Assembly (NCBI GenBank): GCA_029558435.1
Contig: JAKQEZ010000130.1
Coordinates: 1-37,770, forward strand
Reading direction: 5' to 3'
DNA length: 37,770 nt
Origin: Bacteroidota bacterium
GTDB lineage: Bacteria > Bacteroidota > Bacteroidia > Flavobacteriales > Crocinitomicaceae
In this document: positions 1-8,884 of the stretch, one piece after another
Position numbering within the stretch: the stretch's first letter is position 1
Layout of the letters: every line of letters begins with the position of its first letter
Position numbers and translations under genes: made by a program
Notes under the pieces: generated by a model
What the model was told of the DNA's origin: nothing
Seen by the model: the letters and a program-made list of their open reading frames with translations, nothing else
Database searches by the model: none

Positions 1-100
1 GCTAATATATTGAAAATAAATATAATAAATGATTTTTTGTTGAAAAATATTTGGCAAGTATTAACAACTCGTCAAAAAAAGGATAAAAATCTACATTTTT

Positions 101-1075
101 TTATTGAACTAGTAGGTTGCAACCCCTGATATCTGAAAGATTAATTCTACCCAAAACTTTAAATAAATGGCCTTCCATTTTCCCTAAATCTTCAGTAGCA
201 ATAAAACTACAACTATTAATATTGGCCAAATCTATCACGTTGATTCCACCACTTTTGCCTTCTTGCACCAATGAAAACGGATCGTTGACATCGCGTATGA
301 GGATTTTCATCCATGCTGGGTGCTGAAACAAACCATTTTTATCGCTGTAGGCTTGTGACAAAAGTTCGGTCATGCCGTATTCAGAGGAAATGTATTCTAC
401 CTTCAATCCTTTTATTAATGCTTGGTGCAGTTCTTCTTTTGAAAGTTCTTTTCTTCGCCCCTTCATTCCTCCCGTTTCAATAATTGTTGCTTTTTGAAGA
501 TGGATGTTTTGTTCTGCTAAATCCAACAAAGCATACGAAACACCAAAGAGAACAATCTTTTTATTTTGTTGCAAAGCGGCTTGGTAACGTTCTACAATCT
601 TTTCGGGTTGGTTTAATAAAAACCCCGACAACTCATTTTTTGTTTGTTGAATTAGTTGATCCACCATATACACCAAACTCGAATTTCCTTGTTCTATATA
701 ATTAGGTAACAATGCTAAAATTACTTGCTCCTCTGGATTACCAATGAGTTGTTGATATGCTTTTGTAAAGGATTGTTGATACAACGCAAGATCTTCTACA
801 AAATGCTGGCTTCTTGTTTGCCCCGTTGTTCCGCTACTTTTAAAAACTACTTGTTCTTTGATGTGTTCTTTAGCAATGCGGTGACTCTTAAAAAAAGAAA
901 TGGGCAAAAAAGGAATTTCTGTATAATGTTGCGGGTGTTGTTTGTTGGGAAATTGCTCTACAAACTGACGGTAAACAGCACAATTTTCTACCTGATAATG
1001 AAAAACAGCAAGTGCAAGTTCGTTAAATTGTTCATCGTTGGAGATAGAAAATATAGATGTTTGGATATTTTGCAC
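101..1075 (-). CDS. LuxE-like acyl-protein synthetase / acyltransferase
   Basis: Resembles the LuxE/PaaK-like adenylate-forming family, which activates or transfers acyl groups. The motif SSGTTG (residues 80-85) is the nucleotide-binding loop of this family, and the N-terminal stretch EIPFLPISFFKSH is typical of flavobacterial homologues. The GTG at 1075 is my chosen start. It gives 324 residues, the length I expect for the family, and the protein then begins just before the conserved IFSIS segment. An ATG at 1162 and a TTG at 1174 lie in frame upstream, but they would add an AT-rich hydrophobic stretch unlike the family. No luxC or luxD neighbour is present, so it is not a bioluminescence locus. 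The acyl substrate is unknown. The downstream end lies 100 bases from the window edge, and I see nothing in that stretch. Confidence 0.75.
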   Translation of the reverse strand: MQNIQTSIFSISNDEQFNELALAVFHYQVENCAVYRQFVEQFPNKQHPQHYTEIPFLPISFFKSHRIAKEHIKEQVVFKSSGTTGQTRSQHFVEDLALYQQSFTKAYQQLIGNPEEQVILALLPNYIEQGNSSLVYMVDQLIQQTKNELSGFLLNQPEKIVERYQAALQQNKKIVLFGVSYALLDLAEQNIHLQKATIIETGGMKGRRKELSKEELHQALIKGLKVEYISSEYGMTELLSQAYSDKNGLFQHPAWMKILIRDVNDPFSLVQEGKSGGINVIDLANINSCSFIATEDLGKMEGHLFKVLGRINLSDIRGCNLLVQ

Positions 1076-1209
1076 AGTAAAACAGGTGTATAAATGATTG
1101 TCAATTACAAAATAAATAAAAAAATCAAAATAAATATTAATCAATAAAATGTAATTTCGCATTTTACAAGCCAAAAGTGATTTGGTATTGTAATTGTTAT
1201 GTCGTGATT

Positions 1210-2316
1210 ATGAGAAATTTAAAACAACTAATGTTTCGAGGATTTATAAACGCTTTAATTGCTTTTTTTTGCGGAGGTACAGCTTCGGCACAATCGCCAC
1301 AAACACCTGAAATTAACCCTATGAACGTGTTGTTTATCGGGAATAGTTTTACACACATGAACAGCATGCCGGTAATGTTTGAACGTTTGGCAATTTCAAA
1401 AAATATTAAGATAAACGTTTTGATGAGCGCTAAAAGTAACCACACATTTGAGATGCATTCTAAACGTGCTGATTTATACGAAGACATTCATAAAGCAAAA
1501 TGGGATTACGTAGTATTGCAAGGATTTAGTCGCGAGTTTAGTTACGGCCAAGAGCACATCGACACAGCAGTTATTCCTTATTTTCAACAAATAGTTGACA
1601 CCTTGTATCAAAACAATCCGTGTGTGAAGTTATTGTTGTACATGACTTGGGGATACGAAAACGGGTATGCGTATATGAATGAAATTGGTACGTATGAAGA
1701 AATGAGTGCTGCCATTGAAAGTGGATACCGTTATATTGCTGGAAAATACAACTTGGCTATAGTTCCAGTGGGCAATGTATGGAAAGAAATACGCAAAAAT
1801 TATCCAGAATACAATTTATACCAAAAAGATCAGCACCATCCTACAAAAATTGGATCTTATATCGTTGCATCATCGTTTTACTCGGCAATTTTCCGTTCAT
1901 CGCCAGAGGGAGGATACACCGCTGGATTGGACGATAAAATGGCGCTTAATATTCAACGAACGGCTTATTCGTATGTGAAAGACCATCTTTCTGAATATAA
2001 TTTAGACAGCAATATTGTGGAGGTGAGCTATAAATTTACCAATGAGGGCAAATACGAAGCGGTGTGCTATGCCAATTATCCAGAGGCAACATCTATAAAA
2101 TGGGAATTTGGCGATAACACAGCCGATAGTACCCATGCACGTGTTGTGCACCATTACAAAACCTTTGGTAATTACAAAGTAAAATTAACCGTTCAAGATG
2201 CTTGTGGAGAACGAATTATCTATAAAAATGTTCATTTTAAAGAGCCCTACAAACCCAAGGCTCCCACTACATCGCAGCCCAAAACGAAAGATACATCAAT
2301 CAAAAAACGGATTTGA
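1210..2316 (+). CDS. Exported SGNH hydrolase (DUF4886-like) with C-terminal PKD domain
   Basis: The 368-residue product starts at ATG 1210; an in-frame GTG at 1177 lies upstream of the signal peptide and is unlikely. Residues 1-28 form a signal peptide ending SAQ. Residues 39-230 look like an SGNH-type hydrolase: GNSFT (44-48, candidate nucleophile Ser46) and D207/H210 in the DQHHPTKIG segment. The block resembles DUF4886. Residues 270-350 are a PKD-like domain (WEFGD at 298-302). The last 20 residues are Pro/Lys/Thr-rich. It probably acts in the periplasm or outside the cell as an esterase or lipase on an unknown ester, perhaps an acetylated glycan. It is transcribed divergently from the LuxE-like gene and convergently with the membrane acyltransferase gene. 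Confidence 0.72.
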   Translation: MRNLKQLMFRGFINALIAFFCGGTASAQSPQTPEINPMNVLFIGNSFTHMNSMPVMFERLAISKNIKINVLMSAKSNHTFEMHSKRADLYEDIHKAKWDYVVLQGFSREFSYGQEHIDTAVIPYFQQIVDTLYQNNPCVKLLLYMTWGYENGYAYMNEIGTYEEMSAAIESGYRYIAGKYNLAIVPVGNVWKEIRKNYPEYNLYQKDQHHPTKIGSYIVASSFYSAIFRSSPEGGYTAGLDDKMALNIQRTAYSYVKDHLSEYNLDSNIVEVSYKFTNEGKYEAVCYANYPEATSIKWEFGDNTADSTHARVVHHYKTFGNYKVKLTVQDACGERIIYKNVHFKEPYKPKAPTTSQPKTKDTSIKKRI

Positions 2317-2341
2317 TATTCCTCTGATTACCATGAAAATT

Positions 2342-2358
2342 GGTAGTTAGTAACTACC
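2342..2358. terminator. Short hairpin between convergent genes
   Basis: GGTAGTT (2342-2348) and AACTACC (2352-2358) form a perfect 7-bp stem with a 3-base loop between two convergent genes. It overlaps the TAG stop of the minus-strand gene. There is no T-tract on either side, so intrinsic termination is doubtful. Confidence 0.35.
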
Positions 2359-3478
2359 CAGGTAAATTATACAGTTTATTAAAGAAGCGGCGAATTGGAC
2401 CTAAAATAAATTCCAGTTTTGCCTTGATTTGATCCAAATATTTTATAAAAACTAAGAAAAACACAATAAACAAAGCAGCAGCAATGGTTACTTGCCACGG
2501 ACCTAAATTATGTCGAAAAATTCGGTTCAAGCCCAAACCTGTGATACTACCATACAAAAGAATCATGTGCACGATGTAGATGGTCAAGGTGTTTTGTCCT
2601 ACTTTAATAAATAAATTAGGTTTTACATCACCTATCATTTTTTCGATAGCCATTAAAACACTCAACACCAACAACACCATACCAAAGCGCATATACAACC
2701 AATCAAGAATTCCAAGGTTAAGCGTAAACGGACTTCCAATCAATGCATCCAAACCTTCTAACAATTCTTTAGGGAAAAGGAAAAGTGTTGCTCCGATTGC
2801 ACCTGTTACAACTGGGGCATACCACGTTTTTACATGCTTTTTTAAATCGTGCAACAAGCAACCCAACATGGCTCCATACATGGTATAGCCCAACCATGGA
2901 ACGAGTGGGTAAATTGCTCTGTTGGCAGGACCATGAAACATGTTTTGTATAAAATAAGGTCCGTTCTTTGGCCATACTTCATACAACGGTAATTGGTCGA
3001 AATATAAGTTAAGACCAAACAAGATGGTTCCTGCAATAAAATAATAAATCCATAACGGAATGATTTTTATTATTTTATAAATTCCAAAAATTAAAAGAAT
3101 AGTAAAAATACCAACTCCTATGCATTGCAACACGTGGAAAGCATAGTATTGAAGAATATATCCCCAAAACAACAGTTCGACTACTCGTTTGAATCCTTTT
3201 TTGATACGAATATTCTGAAAATAAGGCTCATCTCTTTTTCCGAGTAGCAAATACACAAACACGATTCCTGTAACCGTTAAGAAAATTGGTCCAGTAAAAC
3301 CTCTGATAAAAAGCCAAGTAGCATAAATTGGATTGTTTAAGTCGCGGTAAATGGGCATAAGTGAATCATCCACAAAATGTCCTTCCAACATTAAAAGGAT
3401 GGCAATAGACCGTGCCATATCGATAAAAACGATACGTGGTTTTTTTTCTACTTTTAGCGTTTCTACTTGCGTTTGCAT
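2354..3478 (-). CDS. DUF1624 / HGSNAT-like multipass membrane acyltransferase
   Basis: The 374-residue product has about ten hydrophobic segments and opens with RIVFIDMARSIAILLMLEGH (residues 15-34). This is the signature of the DUF1624 (heparan-alpha-glucosaminide N-acetyltransferase-like) family, with the conserved His at 34. In animals a relative moves acetyl groups from cytosolic acetyl-CoA to a sugar across a membrane; bacterial members are poorly characterised and probably acylate envelope glycans or lipids. The Arg-Ser following MA replaces the more usual Arg-Gly. An exact promoter -7 box (TACATTTG, 3496-3503, minus strand) lies 17 bases before the ATG. The gene stands alone between the SGNH hydrolase and Omp85 genes. 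Confidence 0.75.
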   Translation of the reverse strand: MQTQVETLKVEKKPRIVFIDMARSIAILLMLEGHFVDDSLMPIYRDLNNPIYATWLFIRGFTGPIFLTVTGIVFVYLLLGKRDEPYFQNIRIKKGFKRVVELLFWGYILQYYAFHVLQCIGVGIFTILLIFGIYKIIKIIPLWIYYFIAGTILFGLNLYFDQLPLYEVWPKNGPYFIQNMFHGPANRAIYPLVPWLGYTMYGAMLGCLLHDLKKHVKTWYAPVVTGAIGATLFLFPKELLEGLDALIGSPFTLNLGILDWLYMRFGMVLLVLSVLMAIEKMIGDVKPNLFIKVGQNTLTIYIVHMILLYGSITGLGLNRIFRHNLGPWQVTIAAALFIVFFLVFIKYLDQIKAKLEFILGPIRRFFNKLYNLPG

Positions 3479-3495
3479 GTTTTATTTAAGAAAGG

Positions 3496-3503
3496 CAAAT
3501 GTA
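3496..3503 (-). promoter_or_regulatory. Promoter -7 box for the DUF1624 gene
   Basis: The minus strand reads TACATTTG, an exact match to the Bacteroidota -7 consensus TAnnTTTG, with 17 bases between box and ATG. No clear TTTG -33 element is seen at the usual distance. Confidence 0.5.
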
Positions 3504-3529
3504 CAAACATTTTTTAATAGAAAAAACAC

Positions 3530-5224
3530 TTAAAAATAAGCAATGTATCCAAAGTGTACCTTGCTGTTTTTGAATTGAATAGGATTGTTAAATTGCTTTC
3601 CTAGTGCATAGGAAATGGAAAAAATCCCAATTTTTGTTCCAAACGAAAAGCCTAATCCAAAACCAAATGGTGCATCATTGTAATATTTCTGGGCATTGTT
3701 TTCATACCAACTTTGGTCAAAAAAAGCAAAGGCAAATGAGTTTTTATCTACCAAAAAACGGTATTCTACCGCCAATGTGGTTTGGGTGGTGGCATACAAT
3801 TCTTCTTCGTTAAATCCCCGTTGTGTAGTCAAACCACCAAAACGATATGCTTCGTTGATAAAAATAATTGGTGCATTGTAAAAATAAGAGCGACTAGCAA
3901 GCATCAGCACATGGCGTTTTGCTAAGGGAATAAACCCACTGATGGCTAATTTCCCACCATAAACCGTGCTTTTTACTTGCTCACTTGAATCGGTGATTTG
4001 TGATTTTCTAGACCCGATGGATATTTTGGTATCTATGATTAACCCACGTGTTGGATTTTGCAAATAATCAACGTGATTGTATACAAATGCCAATCCATAG
4101 GAGTTGGATTTTACTTTTCCTAAATTGGTAAGTGTTGAATTTTGTGCACCCGACAATAAATTGGAGGTATGATTTTCATAAAATGCTTTGATATAGCTGC
4201 CTCCATTGAGGTAGTAATTAACTCCTGCTGTTCCGTTAATTTCTAGAAAAGAAGAGTCGCGTTTGTAGAGGTTAAACGTGCCATCAAGTCCAAAATTGGT
4301 ATTGAGAAAATAGGGGTATGTCAATTGTGAACGTAACGATTGAGTTTGAGCTTGTATGCTGCGCCAATCAATGTATAACATTTCTCCCCGTTTCAAAATA
4401 TTTTGCAATTTGAGGCTCAACTCCCCAGTGAGTGCTAATTTCCCTGTTGTTGCATTGGGTTGCAAACCAATAATACCATTTACATTACTTAATTTTTTGG
4501 TTTTTAAATAGGTGAACAACTCCACTCCATCTTTGGTAAACAACAATTCGGCTGGTTTTATTTCTTCAAAATAATTGATTTGTTTTAAGCGCTGTGAAAT
4601 CTTAAAGAAATCACTTTCACTGTACAACGCTTTAACTTTTATACCAATTAAGCTTCCAATAAATTTTTTAGAAATGGAGGAATCCCCTTTTACATGTAAA
4701 TCAATCCATTTCAACTGCTTGCCACGGTCAACCACCACATCACCGCTCACCGAAGTAGCATTAATTTCCACATTATCTAACTGTATTTTTGCAAATGGAT
4801 AGCCGTTGTTCAAATAAGCATCACGAATGGTGGTGAGTGTAGCCGAAAATTCTTGAGGTGTTAGTGGTGTTTTAGCGATGATTTTTTCGGATAGACCTGC
4901 TTTTTTGCGTATAAACCGTTGTTCTTCAGGAGCAATTTTGAGTTGAGCCGTTGTGAATTTCTCGCCACTTGTAAAATAAACGGTGTAATTGGTTTTATTT
5001 TCAACATAAAGAGAGTCTATTGAAGCTAAAAGATAGCCTTTTTTCTGAGCAAATAGTTGAAATTCTTTTAAATAGGCTTTGAGCGAAATTGAATCTTTGA
5101 ATTGTTGATTGGGGTGCTTTTTTATAACTTTATATTCATTGTTAATAAATTTTAAAGTGTATTTTTTCTGGCTCATCGAAATGAACGGAAACAGCAATAA
5201 TATAACGAAAAAACAAAAACGCAT
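3530..5224 (-). CDS. Short Omp85-family (BamA/TamA-like) outer membrane protein
   Basis: The 564-residue product has a signal peptide (residues 1-18, cleavage near MSQ) and an N-terminal region of about 230 residues with POTRA-like alternation (for example FNNGYPFAKIQ-type segments near 130-150). A C-terminal 16-strand-type barrel follows and ends in Phe. The motif QRGF at about 468-471 is the Omp85 loop-6 signature that plugs and seals the barrel. Family members insert beta-barrel proteins into the outer membrane or export polypeptides. This protein is much shorter than BamA (about 800 residues) and probably has two or three POTRA domains, so it is a paralogue and not the main BamA. No two-partner cargo gene is adjacent. 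It could be the translocation pore for an unlinked substrate or an assembly factor. Confidence 0.78.
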   Translation of the reverse strand: MRFCFFVILLLFPFISMSQKKYTLKFINNEYKVIKKHPNQQFKDSISLKAYLKEFQLFAQKKGYLLASIDSLYVENKTNYTVYFTSGEKFTTAQLKIAPEEQRFIRKKAGLSEKIIAKTPLTPQEFSATLTTIRDAYLNNGYPFAKIQLDNVEINATSVSGDVVVDRGKQLKWIDLHVKGDSSISKKFIGSLIGIKVKALYSESDFFKISQRLKQINYFEEIKPAELLFTKDGVELFTYLKTKKLSNVNGIIGLQPNATTGKLALTGELSLKLQNILKRGEMLYIDWRSIQAQTQSLRSQLTYPYFLNTNFGLDGTFNLYKRDSSFLEINGTAGVNYYLNGGSYIKAFYENHTSNLLSGAQNSTLTNLGKVKSNSYGLAFVYNHVDYLQNPTRGLIIDTKISIGSRKSQITDSSEQVKSTVYGGKLAISGFIPLAKRHVLMLASRSYFYNAPIIFINEAYRFGGLTTQRGFNEEELYATTQTTLAVEYRFLVDKNSFAFAFFDQSWYENNAQKYYNDAPFGFGLGFSFGTKIGIFSISYALGKQFNNPIQFKNSKVHFGYIAYF

Positions 5225-5290
5225 TAATAAAATATTCGGTTGAAAATTACGTTATTTATTCTAGAATTAATGGAAAGTTGAAAATATTAT

Positions 5291-5322
5291 TGTGTAGGTA
5301 ATAGTTTTTTTAGTAAATTTGT
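5291..5322 (+). promoter_or_regulatory. Promoter of the 46-residue lipoprotein gene
   Basis: TTG at 5291-5293 (-33 region), 21 bases, then TAAATTTG at 5315-5322, an exact TAnnTTTG -7 box. The ATG follows 43 bases later. Confidence 0.6.
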
Positions 5323-5365
5323 TATCGTTCAATCTTTAGACTTTAATTTTTTAATACAACAACAG

Positions 5366-5506
5366 ATGAAAAAATTTTTGTTTTTTATGCTTATTAGCTT
5401 TGGTGTTTCTATGGTAGCAACATCTTGTGGTTCTTCACGTGGTGGGCACTGTGATGCATACGGAAGTGTACAAGTTGCACCAGCTGAAGATTTAGCTTCT
5501 CGCTAA
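5366..5506 (+). CDS. 46-residue lipoprotein, function unknown
   Basis: A short gene, easily missed. ATG 5366 is followed by a lysine-plus-hydrophobic signal peptide (MKKFLFFMLISFGVSMVA) and a lipobox ending TSC, with Cys21 as the acylated residue. The mature peptide is only 26 residues: CGSSRGGHCDAYGSVQ followed by an acidic tail, ending TAA at 5506. A promoter with both elements lies upstream and a hairpin terminator directly downstream, so it is a single-gene transcript. The mature part holds a second Cys and a His close together. I believe short Bacteroidota lipoproteins with a CDAYG-like core exist widely, but I cannot check this and assign no function. Confidence 0.7.
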   Translation: MKKFLFFMLISFGVSMVATSCGSSRGGHCDAYGSVQVAPAEDLASR

Positions 5507-5534
5507 TTTTTAATAAGCATTAAAATGTATTAAA

Positions 5535-5559
5535 GGCTGCTGAATAGTAGCCTTTTTTT
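5535..5559 (+). terminator. Rho-independent terminator of the small lipoprotein gene
   Basis: GGCTGCT (5535-5541), loop GAAT, AGTAGCC (5546-5552, one G-U pair), then seven T residues at 5553-5559. It also separates this gene from the convergent gene ending at 5586. Confidence 0.8.
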
Positions 5560-5585
5560 GTGGTCAACGGTTATTCAACTCGCTT

Positions 5586-6263
5586 TTATTGTTTGATAAA
5601 AACACGTGGGTTTCTAAAAATCTCTTTTTTCGCCGTTTTTTGCCATTCTTTGAGCGTTGGTTGCAGCAAATATATTGAAAGCGGATTGTTTTCAAGAACC
5701 AGTTGCTGTTGGTCTTTTATTTTTTTGAAAATTGTTCCTTCGGCATCGTAATCAAACGATGAAATGATTAATTGGTTGTTTTTAAATTCCAACAACATCG
5801 GTACAAAGCCATGTTCTGATTTCGAATTCAAAATATAGCTTGTTGGCGAATTTAAACACAATTGATTCGCAATATCTGCACCCACCAACTGTATGCTGTT
5901 GCGCACTCCAAAATAATAGTTGCTGTCTTCAAAAAAACAAGGGATGGAGTCTTCATTCACTCCAAAAAGATAACCGTTTTGAACTTTATATTTTCCAGTT
6001 TCACGAATGGTTTTTTGTGAAATTGCCTGAATGTTGATGGTTTTCAAAAAAATGCCTTTATCGTTAAATTCGTAAGTAAACTCCTTACCTTTGTCGCTTT
6101 CATAGTTGCCAAAAAATTGAGGAGCAACACTCGTTATTGGTTGAGCTTCAACGGGTAAGATATTTGCAAATTCAAATGATTTTTGAGCCAATGTTGCTGG
6201 AAAAAAAACAAAAAGGCAGAAAAATAATTGGAAAAGTGTTGCAACAAACGGATATTTTTTCAT
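5586..6263 (-). CDS. Exported protein of unknown function
   Basis: The 225-residue product has a signal peptide (residues 1-26, ending TLAQ). I recognise no family. The mature part is rich in beta-prone segments and aromatic residues (NYESDKGKEFTYEFNDKG, KYKVQNGYLFGVNEDSIP), as in small periplasmic beta-sandwich or lipocalin-like proteins of Bacteroidota, but no catalytic motif is visible. An exact -7 box (TAAATTTG, minus strand, 6307-6314) lies 43 bases upstream of its ATG. It is divergent from recJ and convergent with the small lipoprotein gene. Confidence 0.6.
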   Translation of the reverse strand: MKKYPFVATLFQLFFCLFVFFPATLAQKSFEFANILPVEAQPITSVAPQFFGNYESDKGKEFTYEFNDKGIFLKTINIQAISQKTIRETGKYKVQNGYLFGVNEDSIPCFFEDSNYYFGVRNSIQLVGADIANQLCLNSPTSYILNSKSEHGFVPMLLEFKNNQLIISSFDYDAEGTIFKKIKDQQQLVLENNPLSIYLLQPTLKEWQKTAKKEIFRNPRVFIKQ

Positions 6264-6306
6264 AATTTAAAAGTATAAATCGCGTATTCGATATTTTTAA
6301 TAATTA

Positions 6307-6314
6307 CAAATTTA
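6307..6314 (-). promoter_or_regulatory. Promoter -7 box for the exported protein gene
   Basis: The minus strand reads TAAATTTG (exact TAnnTTTG). It lies inside the short leader of the divergent recJ gene, so the two promoters overlap. Confidence 0.5.
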
Positions 6315-6322
6315 CCAACTAA

Positions 6323-8050
6323 ATGGAAAAAAAGTGGATAATTAAATCACCAATTGATCATACAACTGTAGAAAAATTTAGTTCATCAATAAAAACAACG
6401 CCTCTCATTGCTGAATTATTGCTTCAACGAGGCATTACAACCCGTGATGAAGCTGAACTTTTTTTTAGACCCAAACTAGAGCAATTGCACGATCCTTTTC
6501 TGATGCAAGGCATGCAAGAGGCTGTCAATCGTTTGGATAAAGCATTGGAACAACAAGAAAAAATTCTGCTTTTTGGCGATTACGATGTGGATGGCACTAC
6601 GGCGGTAGCAATGATGTATAGCTTTTTAAAAAATCACACTCCTCAGTTGGATTTTTACATCCCCGATCGTTACCAAGAAGGTTATGGATTGAGTGAAAAA
6701 GGCATTCGATTTGCCCATGAAAACGGCTATCACTTGATGATTTTATTGGATTGTGGCATTAAATCGGTTGAATTAATAGAATTGGGTAAAGAACTGGGAA
6801 TTGATTTCATTATTTGTGATCATCATGAACCGGGAGAGGTTGTTCCAGCCACCATTGTGCTCGACCCTAAACAACCCGATTGTTCCTATCCTTACAAAGA
6901 ATTGTGCGGTTGTGGAGTTGGTTTCAAACTGTTGCAAGCACTTTCTATTCAAAAAAAATGGGAATTACAACATTTGTACATCCTATTGGATTTTGTAGCT
7001 GTTGCCATAGGTGCCGATATTGTTGCCATTACAGGTGAAAATAGAATTTTAGCCCATCACGGAATGCGCTTATTGAACGAACATCCACGTGTTGCTTTTA
7101 AAAAATTATTACTGCTGGGCAAGCGTAGTTTTCCAGTTGTACTGGAGGATGTTGTTTTTACCATTGCTCCCCGTATCAACGCAGCAGGGAGAATTTATTC
7201 GGGCAGAAAAGCTGTTGAATTGATGATTTCTAATGATGAAGTTGAAATTGGTAAGTTGGCACAAGAAATTGAAGTGTATAATCAAGAACGAAAATCCATA
7301 GAAGCAGCAACCACGCAAGAAGCTCTTTCAATAATTGAAAAGAATAAGTGGTATCATACAGCCAAGTCAACTGTCGTGCATCAAGAAGGATGGCACAAAG
7401 GAATTGTGGGAATTGTTGCTTCCAAATTGATAGACAAACATTTTAAACCCACTATAGTTCTCACACAATTGGACGATAAATTAACAGGTTCGGCGCGATC
7501 GGTCAATAATTTTGACATCTACAAAGCCATTGCAGCATGTGAAGATTTATTGGAACAATATGGAGGGCACACCCACGCAGCAGGTTTAACGCTCAAAAAA
7601 GAAAATTTGGCTCAATTTAGAACTAAATTTGAAGAAATTGTTCGAGAAAAATTGACGTTAGAAGACGCTCTACCTGTTGAATACATTGACCTAGAGTTGA
7701 ATTTTGATGCTATTTTCACAAGTTCAGAAAATAGAACTTTAGTTCCACGCATGAAACGCATCCTAAAACAAATGGAACCACATGGTCCGCACAACATGAA
7801 ACCTGTCTTTTACTCATCCAATGTTTACTCAAAATCAATTAAAATTTTGAAAGACGAACATTTAAAATTACAAGTAACCCAACCAGATTGTGATGTTGTT
7901 TTAGATGCCATTGGTTTTTTTATGGCTGATAAACAATTGGATGTTGCAGCAGGAATGCCTTTTGAAATGCTTTACACTTTGGAAACTAACATTTGGAATG
8001 GAAAAGAGAGTTTGCAGTTAATGATAAAAGATATTCGCCCACTAGCTTAA
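6323..8050 (+). CDS. recJ: Single-stranded-DNA-specific exonuclease RecJ
   Basis: The product is a 5'-to-3' single-strand DNA exonuclease used in recombination and mismatch and base-excision repair in the cytoplasm. At 575 residues it has the normal bacterial RecJ length. The metal-binding phosphoesterase motifs of the DHH domain are present: DYDVDG (86-91) and DHH (166-168). The DHHA1 domain has GGHTHAAG near 416, and the C-terminal OB-like region is complete. ATG 6323 is the only sensible start. The gene reads toward a strong hairpin that it shares with the convergent poly-Asp gene. Confidence 0.96.
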   Translation: MEKKWIIKSPIDHTTVEKFSSSIKTTPLIAELLLQRGITTRDEAELFFRPKLEQLHDPFLMQGMQEAVNRLDKALEQQEKILLFGDYDVDGTTAVAMMYSFLKNHTPQLDFYIPDRYQEGYGLSEKGIRFAHENGYHLMILLDCGIKSVELIELGKELGIDFIICDHHEPGEVVPATIVLDPKQPDCSYPYKELCGCGVGFKLLQALSIQKKWELQHLYILLDFVAVAIGADIVAITGENRILAHHGMRLLNEHPRVAFKKLLLLGKRSFPVVLEDVVFTIAPRINAAGRIYSGRKAVELMISNDEVEIGKLAQEIEVYNQERKSIEAATTQEALSIIEKNKWYHTAKSTVVHQEGWHKGIVGIVASKLIDKHFKPTIVLTQLDDKLTGSARSVNNFDIYKAIAACEDLLEQYGGHTHAAGLTLKKENLAQFRTKFEEIVREKLTLEDALPVEYIDLELNFDAIFTSSENRTLVPRMKRILKQMEPHGPHNMKPVFYSSNVYSKSIKILKDEHLKLQVTQPDCDVVLDAIGFFMADKQLDVAAGMPFEMLYTLETNIWNGKESLQLMIKDIRPLA

Positions 8051-8058
8051 ACAAAAAA

Positions 8059-8078
8059 AAGCCGAATTACTTCGGCTT
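8059..8078 (-). terminator. Terminator shared by recJ and the poly-Asp gene
   Basis: AAGCCGAA (8059-8066), loop TTAC, TTCGGCTT (8071-8078). Read on the minus strand the stem runs into eight T residues, an ideal intrinsic terminator for the poly-Asp gene. On the plus strand the T-run is only three, so recJ termination is less certain. Confidence 0.85.
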
Positions 8079-8084
8079 TAATTA

Positions 8085-8453
<369 letters not shown>

Positions 8454-8458
8454 GGTGA

Positions 8459-8743
8459 TTATATTTCTAATTTAACGATTCTTTGAATGGGTAAAAAAAC
8501 ATTTTGTTTCAACAAGATGTGGTTTTCTGTAACTCCCCAAATTGTTGTGTAGACTACTTTTTTTGCTTCTTCATCAATAAAAAATATTTTCACTTTATGG
8601 TGTTCTGCATTTCCAAGTGTATTGGCACGCTCTAATTGAGCTTTTAATGCTTTTTTCTCACTATCACTAAGTTGTACATCTTCTTTTGGAAAATGAAAAT
8701 TTACAACTTCTTCTTTTTCAACTAACTTAAATTCAGAATCCAT
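8459..8743 (-). CDS. Conserved-type small protein, function unknown
   Basis: I place the start at ATG 8743, giving 94 residues from MDSEFKLVEKEE. A longer frame to 8791 would add a run that overlaps the promoter. The protein is hydrophilic, with a charged helix (SDSEKKALKAQLERAN, about 26-41) and a beta-rich second half (KVKIFFIDEEAKKVVYTTIW). No enzyme motif is seen. An exact -7 box ends 17 bases upstream. Only 5 bases separate it from the poly-Asp gene, so the two should be co-transcribed and may work together. Confidence 0.65.
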   Translation of the reverse strand: MDSEFKLVEKEEVVNFHFPKEDVQLSDSEKKALKAQLERANTLGNAEHHKVKIFFIDEEAKKVVYTTIWGVTENHILLKQNVFLPIQRIVKLEI

Positions 8744-8760
8744 TACACTAATATTTTGAG

Positions 8761-8788
8761 CAAAAATAAATGATTGATAAATACGCAA
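8761..8788 (-). promoter_or_regulatory. Promoter of the two-gene poly-Asp unit
   Basis: On the minus strand TTG (8786-8788), 17 bases, then TATTTTTG (8761-8768), an exact TAnnTTTG box. A TTTG further upstream at N20 is an alternative -33 element. Confidence 0.55.
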
Positions 8789-8884
8789 CAAATATTTTAC
8801 AAAGTTTTAAATAAAAAAAGCATTTTTAAAAAAAATCGACGAAATGGAAGTATTTTTCTACAATTTACACAAAAAAAACACCAT

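Noticed and set aside
101..1075. Bioluminescence (lux) locus
   Set aside because: Only the LuxE-like gene is present; no luxA, luxB, luxC or luxD-type neighbour.
8459..8791. Longer form of the small protein starting at 8791
   Set aside because: The added 16 residues cover the promoter -7 box and do not look like the rest of the protein.
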